Positions 37,700 through 45,359 of a stretch of DNA of 64,000 nucleotides are shown here, piece by piece. Every line of letters begins with the position of its first letter. Within the stretch, counting starts at the first letter, position 1. The DNA lies in assembly GCF_900199205.1 (NCBI RefSeq), contig NZ_OBMJ01000001.1:5945001-6009000 (forward strand). The letters are read 5' to 3'. This DNA comes from Streptomyces sp. 1331.2 (lineage in GTDB: Bacteria; Actinomycetota; Actinomycetes; Streptomycetales; Streptomycetaceae). The notes beneath the pieces were generated by a model. That model was given only the letters and a program-made list of their open reading frames with translations, did not search any database and was not told the DNA's origin. The translations under genes and the position numbers were made by a program.

Positions 37700-39016
37700 A
37701 TGACTGAGAAGACGCCGAGCCCGGGCGGGGCCGGCACCGCGGCGAACGACAGCCCTGCGGGTGACCCGGCCGCCTCCCGTCCCGGCGGCCCGCTTCCGGG
37801 GGACGGCGAGTCGATCGTCGTTCCGCCGTCGATCCTGAAGCAGCAGGCCGGCTGGGCCCGGCCCGGTGACGCGCCGCGTGCCGCGGGCGGGACGAAGACC
37901 GACGACACCCCGCAGATCTTCGCCTCCAACGTGCGCAAGAGCGACACCTCCGAGGCCGGGTACGACGAGAACCCGCCCGGTGTCGGCAGGCTCGGCGTGA
38001 TCCTCGGCACGGTGCTGGCCGTGCTGCTGGCGGGCAGTGCCGTGACGCTCTACATGGTGAACAAGGACGGCTCCAAGGACGACGCGTCGGCGGCCAAGCC
38101 CGACGCGGCCAAGACCGCGCCGCCCACGCCGACCGCCGACCCGGTGCCGCCGGTCAAGGACAGCGCCAAGGTGCTGCCGACCGTCGCCGGTGACTTCGGC
38201 AAGAAGGCCGACATCCAGGTGCCGGCCGACAAGTCCGACGGCTCCTTCGTGGTGAAGGTGCTCACCGAGGGCACCGGGCCCAAGGTGGACAAGAACTCCT
38301 GGACCTCGGTGGACTACACCGCCAAGGACTGGAACACCGGCAAGGACATCCCGAGCTCGTACGACGCCAACGGCAAGCCGCAGATCTTCCAGGCCGGCAC
38401 GTCCTCGCTGATCCCGGCGCTGGACCAGGCCGTGCTCGGCAAGAAGGCCGGCAGCCGGGTGCTGGTGGTGGCCCCGCCGGCCGCCGCGTTCGGCTCCCAG
38501 GGCAAGGCCGACATGTCGATCGGGCCCAAGGACGACCTGATCTTCGTGATCGACATCCGCAACGCCAACGCGCCCGACGCGGTCGTCAGCGGCACGGTCA
38601 CCCCGCCGCCGGCGGACTTCCCGCAGGTCAAGGACAACGGCAAGAAGCCGGCCGAGATCACCCCGGTGGCCGGCGCCAAGGACCCGACCGAGCTGAAGTC
38701 GCACGTCCTGATCAAGGGCACCGGGCCGAAGGTGGAGAAGGGCGACAAGGTCCTCGTCCAGTACACCGGTGCGCTGTTCAAGGACGGCAAGGTCTTCGAC
38801 TCCTCGCTCGGCAAGGGCCAGGCGTACGCCTTCCCGCTCGGCGGCGGCCAGGTCATCCAGGGCTGGGACCAGGGCCTGGAGGGCCAGACGGTCGGCAGCC
38901 GGGTCGAGCTGGTGGTCCCGGCCGCGCTGGGCTACGGCGACAAGGGCCAGGGCGACATCCCGCCCGGCGCGACGCTGGTCTTCGTGGTGGACATCCTGGA
39001 CGCCGGTGTGGGCTGA
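37700..39016 (+). CDS. Membrane-anchored FKBP, two FKBP domains
   Basis: A 438-residue protein. A disordered, Pro/Gly-rich cytoplasmic region (about 1-90) leads to one transmembrane helix (about 95-115; LGVILGTVLAVLLAG) and an extracellular linker with two FKBP domains (about 170-300 and 325-438). The second domain is canonical (QYTGALFKDGKVFDSS; VIQGWDQGLEGQTVGS; TLVFVVDILDA); the first is divergent and closely related to the first domain of the preceding lipoprotein (VDYTAKDWNTGKDIPSSYD), so the two genes share an origin. The ATG at 37700 is the best start although GGGGAG is only 2-3 nt before it. A 22-bp hairpin follows. Confidence 0.9.
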   Translation: MTEKTPSPGGAGTAANDSPAGDPAASRPGGPLPGDGESIVVPPSILKQQAGWARPGDAPRAAGGTKTDDTPQIFASNVRKSDTSEAGYDENPPGVGRLGVILGTVLAVLLAGSAVTLYMVNKDGSKDDASAAKPDAAKTAPPTPTADPVPPVKDSAKVLPTVAGDFGKKADIQVPADKSDGSFVVKVLTEGTGPKVDKNSWTSVDYTAKDWNTGKDIPSSYDANGKPQIFQAGTSSLIPALDQAVLGKKAGSRVLVVAPPAAAFGSQGKADMSIGPKDDLIFVIDIRNANAPDAVVSGTVTPPPADFPQVKDNGKKPAEITPVAGAKDPTELKSHVLIKGTGPKVEKGDKVLVQYTGALFKDGKVFDSSLGKGQAYAFPLGGGQVIQGWDQGLEGQTVGSRVELVVPAALGYGDKGQGDIPPGATLVFVVDILDAGVG

Positions 39017-39086
39017 TCCACTTTCGGGTGAGAATGGTGTGCGTGTGACCTTCGGGTCCGGCCGCGTGGCCGGGCCCGGACGGGCG

Positions 39087-39136
39087 GCGGGCGCCCGTAC
39101 CGTGGTCCATTCCGGGACCACGGTACGGGCGCCCGC
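39087..39136 (+). terminator. Strong terminator hairpin
   Basis: A perfect 22-bp inverted repeat (39087-39108 and 39115-39136) with the loop ATTCCG. Confidence 0.88.
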
Positions 39137-39179
39137 TGCTTGGTCGTGAAATGCAAAGCGAGACATGAGAAGAGGGACT

Positions 39180-39563
39180 GTGAGCGTCAACCTCAACGAG
39201 AAGCCCGAGATCGACTTCCCGATCGGCGACGCCCCGACGGAGCTGCAGATCCGCGACATCGTCGTGGGCGACGGCGCGGAGGCCAAGAAGGGCCAGAACG
39301 TCAGCGTCCGCTACGTCGGCGTGACCTTCGAGACCGGCGAGGAGTTCGACGCCAGCTGGAACCGGAGCCCCAACGAGTTCCGCTTCCCGCTGGGCGCCGG
39401 CCGCGTCATCAAGGGCTGGGACCAGGGCGTCGTCGGCATGAAGGTCGGCGGCCGCCGCGAGCTGACCATCCCGGCGAAGCTGGCGTACGGCGCGCAGTCG
39501 CCGTCGCCGCTCATCCCGGCGAACTCGACCCTGATCTTCGTGGTCGACCTGCTGGCCGTCTGA
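39180..39563 (+). CDS. FKBP-type peptidyl-prolyl cis-trans isomerase, cytoplasmic
   Basis: A 127-residue single-domain FKBP. Active-site aromatics and strands are visible: SVRYVGVTFETGEEFDASW, VIKGWDQGVVGMKVGGRR, LAYGAQSPSPLIPANSTLIFVVDLL. It catalyses prolyl isomerisation in the cytoplasm (no signal peptide). The start is uncertain: AGAGGGA precedes the GTG at 39180 closely, and an ATG at 39165 would add five residues (MRRGT). It lies directly before pafB in the usual order. Confidence 0.93.
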   Translation: MSVNLNEKPEIDFPIGDAPTELQIRDIVVGDGAEAKKGQNVSVRYVGVTFETGEEFDASWNRSPNEFRFPLGAGRVIKGWDQGVVGMKVGGRRELTIPAKLAYGAQSPSPLIPANSTLIFVVDLLAV

Positions 39564-39576
39564 GGCCCTTCGCGCC

Positions 39577-39608
39577 GTGGGCCGGACCCCTCCGGGGGCC
39601 CGGCCCAC
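39577..39608 (+). terminator. Hairpin after the cytoplasmic FKBP
   Basis: GTGGGCCGGACCCC (39577-39590) pairs with 39594-39608 with one bulge; 3-nt loop. Confidence 0.65.
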
Positions 39609-39671
39609 GGGCGTGTCCGGGCCCGGAGGGCACGGGCGGAGGACCGGGTTCGGGAGGCGGCTTTTGCAGTG

Positions 39672-39689
39672 CGTACCGCTACCGGTACG
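39672..39689. promoter_or_regulatory. 7-bp inverted repeat before pafB
   Basis: CGTACCG-CTAC-CGGTACG lies 74 nt before the pafB start. It could be an operator, for instance for autoregulation. Confidence 0.35.
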
Positions 39690-39762
39690 GTCGGTCCCGC
39701 CGGGTCGAGATCGCCCGGTTGGCGCACCCCGCGCGCGGCGCGGCACACCGGAAGGGTCAGCG

Positions 39763-40743
39763 ATGGCGATCGCCAAGGCAGAGCGGCTGATGAATCTCGC
39801 CCTGTGCCTGATGAACACCAGAAGGCCGCTCTCCAAGAAGGAGCTGCGGGAATCCATCGAGGCGTACCGCGAGGCCTGGCAGAGCAGCAGCGAGGACGCC
39901 TTCAACCGGATGTTCGAGCGGGACAAGGACGACCTGCGCGAACTCGGACTGGTGATCGACGTCGACGAGAGCGCCCTGGACGGCGAGTTGGGCTACCTGG
40001 CCCGGGCCGACCGCAACCGGCTGCCCGAGATCGCGCTGGACGCCGAGGAGGCGGCCGCGCTGACCCTGGCGGCCCGGGTCTGGCAGCAGGCCAAGATGTC
40101 CGGCGCGGCCAGCGGCGCGCTGCAGAAGCTGCGTGCGGCCGGAGTGCCGTTCACCGAGGCCGAGGGCCGTACCGCCCTGGAGCCGCGCATCCCCGCCCGG
40201 GAGGCCGCGTTCGAGCCGCTGCTCACCGCCGCCCGGGACCGCCGCCCCGTCACCTTCGAGTACCGCAAGGCCGGCGCCGCCGCCGTCGAGCAGCGCAGCG
40301 TCGAGCCGTGGGCGCTGGAGTGCTGGCGCGGGCACTGGTACCTGGCCGGGTACGACCGCGACCGGGGCGACGCCCGGGTGTTCCGGCTCAGCCGGATCAC
40401 CGGCAAGGTGCGGGCGAAGAACGGGGCCTTCCTGGGCACCGTGCCCGAGCACGTGGACGTCCGGGCCACCGTGGCGAAGTTCGCCGGCGAGGGCGCCACC
40501 GCCACCGCCACCGTGCGGGTCCGGCGGGGCGCGGGCTTCCCGCTGCGCACCAAGGCGCTGGCCAGCACCCGGGTGGACGAGGTCTGGGACGAGCTGGAGA
40601 TCCCGTACGGCAACGGGCTGGGCGCCGACCTCGCGGAGTTCGGGCCGGACGTGGTGGTGCTCGGGCCGGAGGAGCTGCGGGCGGATGTGATCGACCGGCT
40701 GCGGGCGGTCGCGGGGCTGGACTCGGAGGACGTTCGGGCATGA
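39763..40743 (+). CDS. pafB: WYL-domain regulator PafB
   Basis: A 326-residue transcription factor. An N-terminal winged helix (AKAERLMNLALCLMNTRRPLSKKELRESI) is followed by a WYL domain (VEPWALECWRGHWYLAGYDRDRGDARVFRLSRI) and the WCX C-terminal extension. With PafC it forms the heterodimer that, in mycobacteria, turns on the RecA-independent DNA-damage response. Despite the name it is not needed for pupylation. ATG at 39763 has GGAAGGG 6 nt upstream. Its TGA overlaps the pafC ATG (ATGA), so the two are co-translated. Confidence 0.93.
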   Translation: MAIAKAERLMNLALCLMNTRRPLSKKELRESIEAYREAWQSSSEDAFNRMFERDKDDLRELGLVIDVDESALDGELGYLARADRNRLPEIALDAEEAAALTLAARVWQQAKMSGAASGALQKLRAAGVPFTEAEGRTALEPRIPAREAAFEPLLTAARDRRPVTFEYRKAGAAAVEQRSVEPWALECWRGHWYLAGYDRDRGDARVFRLSRITGKVRAKNGAFLGTVPEHVDVRATVAKFAGEGATATATVRVRRGAGFPLRTKALASTRVDEVWDELEIPYGNGLGADLAEFGPDVVVLGPEELRADVIDRLRAVAGLDSEDVRA

Positions 40744-41696
40744 GTAACGCAATCGACCAGACGCGACGGATGCTGTCGCTGGTCACCTACCTGCGCGAGC
40801 GGCCCGGGGCCGAGGTCGCCGAGGTGGCCCGGGCCTTCGGGATCAGCGAGCGCGAGCTGATCGGAGACCTCAACGTGCTGCCGATGTGCGGCACCAGCTT
40901 CCGCGGCGGCGACCTGCTCGACATCGACACCGACGGCGAGCGGATCTGGTGGCACAACGTCGACGACGTGGCCCAGCCGCTGCGGCTGGCCGCCGACGAG
41001 GCCACCGCGCTGCTGGTGGCCGCCCGCGCGGTCGCCGGACTGCCCGGGCTGCGGGCCGGGGACCGGGAGGCGCTGACCCGGGCCGTCGCCAAGATCGAGA
41101 ACGCGGCGGGGGAGAGCGCCGAGGGCAGCGCCCGCGTCGGCGTGACCTTCGAGGCGGAGAGCCACGTCTTCGCCGACATCGACCGGGCGCTCAGTGAGGG
41201 CCGCCGGCTCTGGCTGCGCTACTACTCGCACGGGCGCGGCGGCATGACCGAGCGCGAGGTCGACCCGATCCGGCTGCTCACCGAGGGCCACACCTACCTC
41301 GAAGCCTGGTGCCGCACCTCCGAGGACCACCGGATGTTCCGGCTCGACCGGGTCGCCGAGATCCGCGTCCTGGACGTACCCGCCGACCCGCCCCGGCGCG
41401 AGCCGCGCGACCTCAGCGGTGGGCTGGTCAACCCGGCGGCCGACGACCCCGAGGTCGTCATCGAGGTCTCCTCCGCCGGACGCTGGGTCGCCGAGTACTA
41501 CACCCACGACCGGGCCGAGGAACTGCCCGACGGCGGGCTGCGGATCACCCTGCGCAGCGCCGACCCCTCCCAGCTGCGCCCGCTGGCGCTGCGGCTGGGC
41601 CGGGACGGCCGGATCGTCTCGCCGCCCGAGCCGGCCGAGCAGGCGCGCTCGGCCGCGCGCGAGGCGCTGGCCGCCTACGGGGAGGGGCAGGTCTGA
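40740..41696 (+). CDS. pafC: WYL-domain regulator PafC
   Basis: A 318-residue partner of PafB. The helix-turn-helix is in TYLRERPGAEVAEVARAFGISERELIGDL; the WYL domain shows LWLRYYSHGRGGMTEREVDPIRLLTEGHTYLEAWCRTSEDHRMFRLDRV with the Trp-Tyr-Leu-type core, and a WCX region ends the protein. It starts at the ATG overlapping the pafB stop by 4 bp. The presumed signal is a nucleic-acid ligand bound by the WYL domain. Confidence 0.93.
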   Translation: MSNAIDQTRRMLSLVTYLRERPGAEVAEVARAFGISERELIGDLNVLPMCGTSFRGGDLLDIDTDGERIWWHNVDDVAQPLRLAADEATALLVAARAVAGLPGLRAGDREALTRAVAKIENAAGESAEGSARVGVTFEAESHVFADIDRALSEGRRLWLRYYSHGRGGMTEREVDPIRLLTEGHTYLEAWCRTSEDHRMFRLDRVAEIRVLDVPADPPRREPRDLSGGLVNPAADDPEVVIEVSSAGRWVAEYYTHDRAEELPDGGLRITLRSADPSQLRPLALRLGRDGRIVSPPEPAEQARSAAREALAAYGEGQV

Positions 41697-41699
41697 GCG

Positions 41700-41930
41700 G
41701 TGGAACCCGGGACCAGATTCAAGGTGTACTGCTCGGAGTGCCGGGAGAAGGTGGAGCTGCCCGCCGAGGAGTTCCGGCTGACCCTGGGGCGCACCCCGGC
41801 CCAGGCGCACTACAGCTTCGGCTGCCCGCAGTGCGGGGCGGCGGTGCGCAAGCAGGCCGGGGAGAAGATCGTCGAGGCGCTCACCGGGGCCGGGGTCCGC
41901 ACCATGCGGCTCGTGCCGGCGGAGGGGTAG
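41700..41930 (+). CDS. Small zinc-ribbon protein
   Basis: A 76-residue protein with two CxxC pairs (VYCSECREKVELP and FGCPQCGAAVRKQ), so a four-Cys zinc ribbon. Its function is unknown to me. It starts at a GTG 3 bp after the pafC stop with a GGGGAGGGG run about 10 nt upstream, so it is the third gene of the pafBC transcript. A zinc ribbon in this position would fit a nucleic-acid- or protein-binding accessory, which is inference from context only. Confidence 0.8.
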   Translation: MEPGTRFKVYCSECREKVELPAEEFRLTLGRTPAQAHYSFGCPQCGAAVRKQAGEKIVEALTGAGVRTMRLVPAEG

Positions 41931-42005
41931 CGGGCGGGGTGAGCGGGGGTAGCGGGCGGGGCGAGCTGGGGTAGGAGTCGGGGCGGGCCCCGCTCGGGGC
42001 CCGTA

Positions 42006-42011
42006 TAGGGT
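42006..42011 (+). promoter_or_regulatory. -10 box of a probable leaderless transcript
   Basis: TAGGGT (within TATAGGGT) ends 7 nt before the ATG at 42019. The intervening GGGGCGC is not positioned as a ribosome binding site. Confidence 0.45.
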
Positions 42012-42018
42012 GGGGCGC

Positions 42019-42198
42019 ATGTCCTGGATGCTCGTCGCCGCCGTCCTGCTCGCCACGGCGGGCCTGCTGGTCCTGGGGGTCCTCGCGATCCGGCTCTGGC
42101 TGGACGTGCGGACGCTCGCCAAGGGCGTGGACGCGGCCTCGCGGGCGCTGGCCTCGGCGGCGGAGGACCTCGCGGAGGCGGTGCCGGGCCGGGCGTAG
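42019..42198 (+). CDS. Small single-pass membrane protein
   Basis: A 59-residue protein: one transmembrane helix (about 3-27; MLVAAVLLATAGLLVLGVLAI) and a short amphipathic helix (DVRTLAKGVDAASRALASAAEDLAEAV). It is clearly open and codon-typical between the zinc-ribbon gene and tatA. No family is known to me. The topology (short N-out helix plus amphipathic helix) superficially resembles TatA/TatB but lacks the FG hinge, so I do not call it a Tat component. Confidence 0.65.
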   Translation: MSWMLVAAVLLATAGLLVLGVLAIRLWLDVRTLAKGVDAASRALASAAEDLAEAVPGRA

Positions 42199-42354
42199 CG
42201 CCCTGGCGCGGCGCCCGCGGCCCGTAGCACGGCGAAACCGTTCGCGGTACGGGGGCTGCTGCGCGGAGGTAGGGGCGGGTTACGCTCTCAGATGGCTCCT
42301 GAGAACCGTGTACCGGGGGCCGCTGTCCTGTTCGGGCGGCCGTCGTCGTGGCGT

Positions 42355-42382
42355 CATCCGCAGCGGTTACCATCCGCAGCGG
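42355..42382. repeat. 12-nt direct repeat in the tatA leader
   Basis: CATCCGCAGCGG at 42355-42366 and again at 42371-42382, period 16 bp, about 40-65 nt before the tatA ATG. Confidence 0.6.
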
Positions 42383-42420
42383 ACGGCCCGTCGGGCCGCC
42401 ATGACTGAAGGTGGTCGGCC

Positions 42421-42600
42421 ATGCGCATCTCGATGACCGCGATCGTCGTGATCGTGGTAGTCGCCATCGTGCTGTTCGGAGCCAAGCGGCTGCCGGAGGT
42501 GGCGCGGTCGCTGGGCCAGTCGCTGCGGATCCTGAAGAGCGAGGCCAAGGCGATGCGTTCGGACGGGGAGTCCGGGGCCGACGGCGAGCGTCGGCCTTGA
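42421..42600 (+). CDS. tatA: Twin-arginine translocase subunit TatA (short)
   Basis: A 59-residue TatA: a transmembrane helix (about 5-20; TAIVVIVVVAIVLFGAKRLPE) with the conserved FG hinge, then the amphipathic helix RLPEVARSLGQSLRILKSEAKAM and a short tail. TatA oligomers form the conduit for folded proteins delivered by TatC. AAGGTGG lies 6 nt before the ATG. It is shorter than most streptomycete TatA (about 80-100 residues from memory), mainly because the tail is cut short; the essential parts are present. It is just upstream of tatC, as in S. coelicolor. Confidence 0.88.
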   Translation: MRISMTAIVVIVVVAIVLFGAKRLPEVARSLGQSLRILKSEAKAMRSDGESGADGERRP

Positions 42601-42685
42601 GCGCGACGCACACGGCGCACGCGACGCACACGACCACGCAGGCCCGTCGACCGGCGGGCCTCGACGCACGAGTTGAGGACCGGGG

Positions 42686-43633
42686 TTGAGCAAGCTCTCC
42701 AAGGCGTCGAAGGCGCCAAAGGACCCTGAGGGGCGGATGGCCCTCGCCGACCACCTGCGGGAACTGCGCAACCGCGTGGTGAAGTCGGTCCTGGCGATCG
42801 TGCTGTTCGCGGCCATCGCGGCGGTCTTCCACAAGGACATCGAGCACTTCCTGCTCCAGCCGCTGCCGCAGTGCAACACCAAGGTGGCCGCCGACCATTA
42901 CCACGGGCGCTGCGCCCAGGTGTCCAACATCGGCCTCACCGCGGGCTTCAACTGGATGCTGAAGGTCGCGCTGACGGCCGGCGTGGTCGCGGCCGTCCCG
43001 GTCTGGCTGTACCAGGTGTGGGCCTTCGTGGCGCCCGGTCTGCACCGGCACGAGAAGAAGTACGCGATCCTCTTCATGGTCTGCGGCGCCCCGCTGTTCC
43101 TGGCGGGCGTGGGCTGCGCGATCATGGTGATGCCGACCATGGTCGAGATGCTGATCTCGTTCACCCCGAGCGACACGACGCCGATCCTGCCGCCCGAGGA
43201 CTACTTCGACATCGCCACCCGGATGGTGCTGGTCTTCGGTCTGGCCTTCGAGTTCCCGCTGCTGCTGGTGATGCTCAACCTGGTCGGCATCGTGACCGGC
43301 AGGCGGCTGCTCGGCTGGTGGCGCGGGATGGTCATGGCCATCACCGTGTTCGCGGCGTTCGCCACCCCGGGCGCCGACCCGGTCAGCATGCTGCTGCTGT
43401 CGGCGCCGATCTGGGCGCTGTACTTCATCGCCGTGGCGATCGCGCTCTTCAACGACAAGCGGAAGGCGCGGCGCAACCCGGACGCGGGGCTGGACGACGA
43501 GGAGGCCTCGCACCTGGACCTGTCCGTGCAGCCGGTGGCCGGTGCGGAGGCCGTCCGGGCGTCGGCGGCGCCGACGGCGAGCAGCGCCCCGGTGCCGGGC
43601 GCCCGCCACGAGCAGATGGACGACATCACCTGA
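42686..43633 (+). CDS. tatC: Sec-independent translocase TatC
   Basis: A 315-residue membrane protein that binds twin-arginine signal peptides. N-terminal MALADHLRELRNRVVKS holds the conserved cytoplasmic HLxELRxR motif; six transmembrane helices span about residues 30-255 (VWLYQVWAFVAPGLHRHEKK and FEFPLLLVML with the conserved Glu). A long acidic cytoplasmic tail follows. It starts at a TTG (GAGGA 7 nt upstream). A strong terminator with a T-run follows, which closes the conserved core block. Confidence 0.95.
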   Translation: MSKLSKASKAPKDPEGRMALADHLRELRNRVVKSVLAIVLFAAIAAVFHKDIEHFLLQPLPQCNTKVAADHYHGRCAQVSNIGLTAGFNWMLKVALTAGVVAAVPVWLYQVWAFVAPGLHRHEKKYAILFMVCGAPLFLAGVGCAIMVMPTMVEMLISFTPSDTTPILPPEDYFDIATRMVLVFGLAFEFPLLLVMLNLVGIVTGRRLLGWWRGMVMAITVFAAFATPGADPVSMLLLSAPIWALYFIAVAIALFNDKRKARRNPDAGLDDEEASHLDLSVQPVAGAEAVRASAAPTASSAPVPGARHEQMDDIT

Positions 43634-43679
43634 GCCGGTGAGCCGTCGTAGGCCGTCGTGGCCGGCGTAGGCCTTCGTG

Positions 43680-43717
43680 AGCCCCGGCCCGTCGCTTCCG
43701 AGCGGCGGGCCGGGGCT
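43680..43717 (+). terminator. Strong intrinsic terminator after tatC
   Basis: A 12-bp perfect stem (AGCCCCGGCCCG at 43680-43691 with 43706-43717), extended inward with one G-U pair to about 16 bp, loop TTCCGA, followed by TTTT. Confidence 0.92.
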
Positions 43718-43758
43718 TTTCGCTGGTCGGGGGCTCCCCCGGGTTTCGGCGGGTGGTC

Positions 43759-43787
43759 TTGGCAGGGTTGATGGCATGTGACATATT
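43759..43787 (+). promoter_or_regulatory. Promoter of the hydroxyproline operon
   Basis: TTGGCA (43759-43764), a 17-bp spacer and CATATT (43782-43787). The GTG at 43794 follows 6 nt later with no ribosome binding site, so the transcript is probably leaderless. The operator-like ATGTGACAT overlaps the -10. Confidence 0.55.
43776..43784. promoter_or_regulatory. Putative GntR operator 1 (ATGTGACAT)
   Basis: A near-palindromic 9-mer found again, with at most two changes, at 46826, 54170 and 62185. It overlaps the -10 of the first catabolic gene. Confidence 0.5.
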
Positions 43788-43793
43788 ACTGGC

Positions 43794-44954
43794 GTGCTGA
43801 AGACCCAGAGACCTCCCCTGGACGTCGTCGTGGTCGGCGCCGGAGTGGTCGGCGCCGCCTGCGCCTACTACGCCGCCCGCGCCGGGCTCGCCGTCGCCGT
43901 CGTGGACCGCGGGCCGGTGGCCGGCGGCACCACCGGCGCGGGCGAGGGCAACGTGCTGGTCTCCGACAAGGAGCCCGGCCCCGAACTCGACCTCGCACTG
44001 CTCAGTGCGCGGCTCTGGCGCGAACTCGCCGACGAGCTCGGCGCGGCCGTCGAGTACGAGCCCAAGGGTGGCGTGGTGGTCGCCTCCACCGCCGCCGGGC
44101 AGGAGGCGCTGCGGGCCTTCGCGGAGGGCCAGCGCGCCGTCGGGGTGGTCGCCGAGGAGGTCCCCGGCGAGCGGCTGCACGAACTGGAGCCGCACCTCGC
44201 CCCCGACCTGGCCGGCGGCTTCCACTACCCCCAGGACGCCCAGGTCCAGCCCGCCCTCGCCGCTGCCCGGCTGCTGCTCGCGGCCCGCCGGATGGGCGCC
44301 GAGCTGATCACCGGGGAGACCGTGACCGCCGTGGACCGCGGGCCGGACGGCGCCGTGCGCGGTGTGCGCACCGACCGCCGCCGGCTGGCCGCACCCGCCG
44401 TGGTGAACGCGGCCGGCACCTGGGGCGGTGAACTGGCCGCGCTGGCCGGGGTGCACCTGCCGGTGATGCCCCGGCGCGGCTTCGTGCTGGTCACCGAACC
44501 GCTGCCGCGGGTCGTCCGGCACAAGGTCTACGCCGCCGACTACGTGGCCAACGTGGCCAGCAGCTCGGCCGGGCTGGAGACCTCCGCCGTGATCGAGGGC
44601 ACCCCGGGCGGGCCGGTGCTGATCGGCGCCAGCCGGGAACGGGTCGGCTTCGACCGCACCCTCTCCCAGGAGGTGCTGCGCCGACTGGCCGTCCAGGCCG
44701 CGGAGCTCTTCCCGGTGCTCGCGGAGGTCGCCGTGATGCGGGCCTACCGGGGCTTCCGCCCGTACCTGCCGGACCACCTGCCGGCGATCGGCGCGGACCC
44801 CCGGGTGGCCGGGCTGTACCACGCGTGCGGGCACGAGGGGGCCGGCATCGGGCTGGCTCCGGCGACCGGACTGCTGATCAGCGAGCAGCTCGCCGGCAAG
44901 CAGCCGGAGCAGGACCTCGCGCCGTTCCGGGCGGACCGGTTCCCGGCCGGGTGA
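43794..44954 (+). CDS. FAD-dependent D-hydroxyproline dehydrogenase, DAO-fold subunit
   Basis: A 386-residue flavoenzyme of the D-amino-acid-oxidase (DAO) fold. The FAD-binding VVVGAGVVGAACAYYAA lies at the N-terminus and the C-terminal YHACGHEGAGIGLAPATGLL closes the flavin site. With the next two genes it forms a three-component amine dehydrogenase like the HcnABC or LhpBEF-type enzymes, here best read as oxidising cis-4-hydroxy-D-proline to pyrroline-4-hydroxy-2-carboxylate. The GTG at 43794 has no ribosome binding site but a promoter 6 nt away. The stop codon lies inside a 20-bp tandem duplication. Confidence 0.85.
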   Translation: MLKTQRPPLDVVVVGAGVVGAACAYYAARAGLAVAVVDRGPVAGGTTGAGEGNVLVSDKEPGPELDLALLSARLWRELADELGAAVEYEPKGGVVVASTAAGQEALRAFAEGQRAVGVVAEEVPGERLHELEPHLAPDLAGGFHYPQDAQVQPALAAARLLLAARRMGAELITGETVTAVDRGPDGAVRGVRTDRRRLAAPAVVNAAGTWGGELAALAGVHLPVMPRRGFVLVTEPLPRVVRHKVYAADYVANVASSSAGLETSAVIEGTPGGPVLIGASRERVGFDRTLSQEVLRRLAVQAAELFPVLAEVAVMRAYRGFRPYLPDHLPAIGADPRVAGLYHACGHEGAGIGLAPATGLLISEQLAGKQPEQDLAPFRADRFPAG

Positions 44955-44980
44955 GACCGGTTCCCGGCCGGTGAGACCGG
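44934..44980. repeat. Tandem duplication across the 3' end of the FAD gene
   Basis: A 21-nt unit (44934-44954) is followed by a 20-nt copy GACCGGTTCCCGGCCGGTGA (44955-44974) and the first 6 nt of a third (44975-44980). The gene's TGA stop is the end of the first unit. Confidence 0.85.
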
Positions 44981-45041
44981 CCCCGCCACCGCCCCGTCAC
45001 CGCCCCGTATGAGATTCCGTCCTGGATTGGAGAAGCCGCCG

Positions 45042-45359
45042 ATGCGCCGCCGCACCCCCGCCGGGCTGGTCGAGGCCGAGCCCGGGCCCGCCCACCACAT
45101 CGAGTTCGACGGGCGGCCCGTCCCCGCGTTGCCCGGGCAGTCCATCGCCGCCGCGCTCTGGGCCGACGGCGTGCTCGCCTGGCGCACCACCAGGGTCGGC
45201 GGGAAGCCGCGCGGGGCGTTCTGCGGGATCGGCGCCTGCTTCGACTGCCTGGCCGTCGTGAACGGCCGCCCCAACCAGCGCACCTGCCTGCTGCCCGCCG
45301 AGCCCGGCACCACCGTCACCACCCAGGAGGGCCACGGCCGTGCCGACCTCGCCGTCTGA
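45042..45359 (+). CDS. 2Fe-2S subunit of the hydroxyproline dehydrogenase
   Basis: A 105-residue [2Fe-2S] protein. Four Cys are in plant-ferredoxin-like spacing: GAFCGIGACFDCLAVVNG supplies three and RTCLLP the fourth, as in HcnA-type small subunits. It carries electrons between the two flavin-binding partners. GGAG lies 9-10 nt before the ATG at 45042; an ATG at 45009 would add 11 residues. Its stop overlaps the next gene's GTG by 20 bp, so the two are coupled. Confidence 0.85.
   Translation: MRRRTPAGLVEAEPGPAHHIEFDGRPVPALPGQSIAAALWADGVLAWRTTRVGGKPRGAFCGIGACFDCLAVVNGRPNQRTCLLPAEPGTTVTTQEGHGRADLAV

Noticed and set aside
42019..42198. Second TatA/TatB component
   Set aside because: Short helix plus amphipathic helix, but no FG hinge or conserved Pro; the true TatA is at 42421.
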